Below, one piece after another: positions 5,264 to 5,988 of a stretch of 5,988 nt of DNA. The notes under the pieces were generated by a model. The model saw nothing but the letters and a program-made list of their open reading frames with translations, had not been told where the DNA came from and did no database searches. Position 1 is the stretch's first letter. The number at the start of each line of letters is the position of its first letter. The stretch comes from Caulobacter sp. (GTDB taxonomy: Bacteria > Pseudomonadota > Alphaproteobacteria > Caulobacterales > Caulobacteraceae), in NCBI GenBank assembly GCA_014378155.1, contig JACMOF010000530.1:1-5988 (forward strand), given 5' to 3'. Position numbers and translations under genes: made by a program.

Positions 5264-5385
5264 GCTCATCCCGGCGAATGCCGGGACCCAGATCCCATGG
5301 CGGTGTGACTGATTGGAGGGGCTCGGAGCCCGTGGCGTCAGCCTCAAAGCCATTCCATCCGGGCCCCGGCCTTCGCCGGGGAGAC
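5264..5385. repeat. Composite REP-like palindromic intergenic element
   Basis: Two terminal hairpins face each other: CCCGGC-GAAT-GCCGGG (5270-5285) and CCCCGGC-CTTC-GCCGGGG (5364-5381), with a central GGGCTC-G-GAGCCC stem (5319-5331). ATGGC near 5297 and GCCAT near 5349 extend the overall inverted symmetry. The left end (CATCCCGGCGAATGCCGGGA, followed by CCCAGAT) resembles a dispersed element I know from Caulobacter and other alphaproteobacteria, whose chance translation reads WVPAFAGM. It fills the gap between the argJ stop and the downstream gene's ribosome-binding site. It may terminate or stabilise the argJ message. Confidence 0.72.
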
Positions 5386-5403
5386 GGAAGATAGATCGCC
5401 CCC

Positions 5404-5988
5404 TTATGACCGATAGTCCCCGTTGATCGCCACATATTGCTTGGTCAGATCGCACGTCCACACCGTGGCCGTCCCCTTGCCGACGCCGACATCCACCGAC
5501 ACCTCGAACTCGGCCTTTTTGACGTAGGCGCTCATCGCCGCCTCGTCATAGTCGGCCGAGACGAGGCCGTCGCGGGCGGCGTAGAGGTCGCCGAAGCGGA
5601 TGCTGATGCGCTCTCGGTTGATCGGCTCGTCGGCGCGGCCGACGGCCATGGCGATGCGGCCCCAATTGGCGTCCTCGCCGGCGAAGGCGGTCTTGACCAG
5701 GGGGCTCTCGGCGATGGTGCGGGCGATCTTGCGGGCCGAAAGCGGGCTTTCCGCGCCATTGACGGTGATCTTGACGAACTTGCTGGCGCCCTCGCCGTCG
5801 CGGACCAACTGCAGGGCCAGGTCGAGGAGGACGGCCTCCAGCTTCTCGCGGAAATCGGCCAGGCGGCGGTCGCCCGCCCGGTGGATCTCCGGCGCGCCCG
5901 ACTGGCCAGTGGCGAACAGCAGCAAGGTGTCGTTGGTCGAACGGTCGCCGTCCACCGTCACGCAGTTGAAGGTGGTGCGGGTGTAGAG
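5404..5988 (-). CDS. argJ: ArgJ, glutamate N-acetyltransferase, C-terminal part (cut by window edge)
   Basis: ArgJ transfers the acetyl group from N-acetylornithine to glutamate, recycling acetyl in arginine biosynthesis; bifunctional forms also use acetyl-CoA. The visible 194 residues are the end of the beta chain. Family motifs are clear: [10 protein letters not shown] (residues 11-20 of the visible part), [21 protein letters not shown] and the C-terminal [16 protein letters not shown]. The protein is normally about 400 residues and cleaves itself before a threonine nucleophile. That site and the alpha chain lie beyond 5988, so neither the start nor the bifunctional status can be judged here. 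The frame is intact to the window edge. It ends at TAA (5404-5406), just before the palindromic repeat. Confidence 0.95.
   Translation of the reverse strand, partial: LYTRTTFNCVTVDGDRSTNDTLLLFATGQSGAPEIHRAGDRRLADFREKLEAVLLDLALQLVRDGEGASKFVKITVNGAESPLSARKIARTIAESPLVKTAFAGEDANWGRIAMAVGRADEPINRERISIRFGDLYAARDGLVSADYDEAAMSAYVKKAEFEVSVDVGVGKGTATVWTCDLTKQYVAINGDYRS

Noticed and set aside
5252..5461. 69-residue minus-strand frame ending in a WVPAFAGM-like sequence
   Set aside because: This is the well-known chance translation of the REP-like repeat and overlaps the argJ end in another frame.

Overview
The window looks like chromosome of a stalked or prosthecate alphaproteobacterium, most likely Caulobacter or a close relative. 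The GC content is high, and the centre holds hfaA-hfaB-hfaD, the holdfast-anchor operon known from Caulobacter crescentus. The 3' half of argJ and a palindromic intergenic repeat of the type common in Caulobacter genomes agree with this. The assignment rests on gene recognition from protein sequence, not on a database search.

Layout. Positions 1-597 hold no convincing protein gene. The left 220 bases contain two tandem, nearly matching sigma70-type promoters firing leftwards out of the window. Their GC-rich discriminators and AC-rich (+ strand) leader suggest a stable-RNA operon, probably rRNA, just beyond the left edge. A hairpin-rich spacer follows, then an Rrf2-family regulator (598-1038, +). 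A perfect 22-base palindrome separates it from a convergent CBS-pair protein (1109-1540, -), which starts at TTG.

The holdfast operon (1757-4386, +) sits behind a near-perfect sigma54 (-24/-12) promoter at 1707-1722. HfaA is a small secreted surface protein, HfaB is a CsgG-like outer-membrane lipoprotein, and HfaD is a large repeat protein. The genes are tightly coupled: hfaA and hfaB overlap by 11 bases, hfaB and hfaD by 83. In Caulobacter these proteins fasten the polar polysaccharide holdfast to the envelope, with HfaB needed to export and localise HfaA and HfaD. HfaD is built from about eight units of roughly 48 residues, marked by a GN turn and a QxN ladder. HfaA ends in a single unit with the same layout.

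Positions 4387-4779 are an ambiguous intergenic stretch with two hairpins and one doubtful small ORF. On the minus strand lie a small protein with a YbjN/CesT-like look (4780-5241), a composite REP-like palindromic element (about 5264-5385), and the C-terminal 194 codons of argJ (5404-5988), which runs off the right edge.
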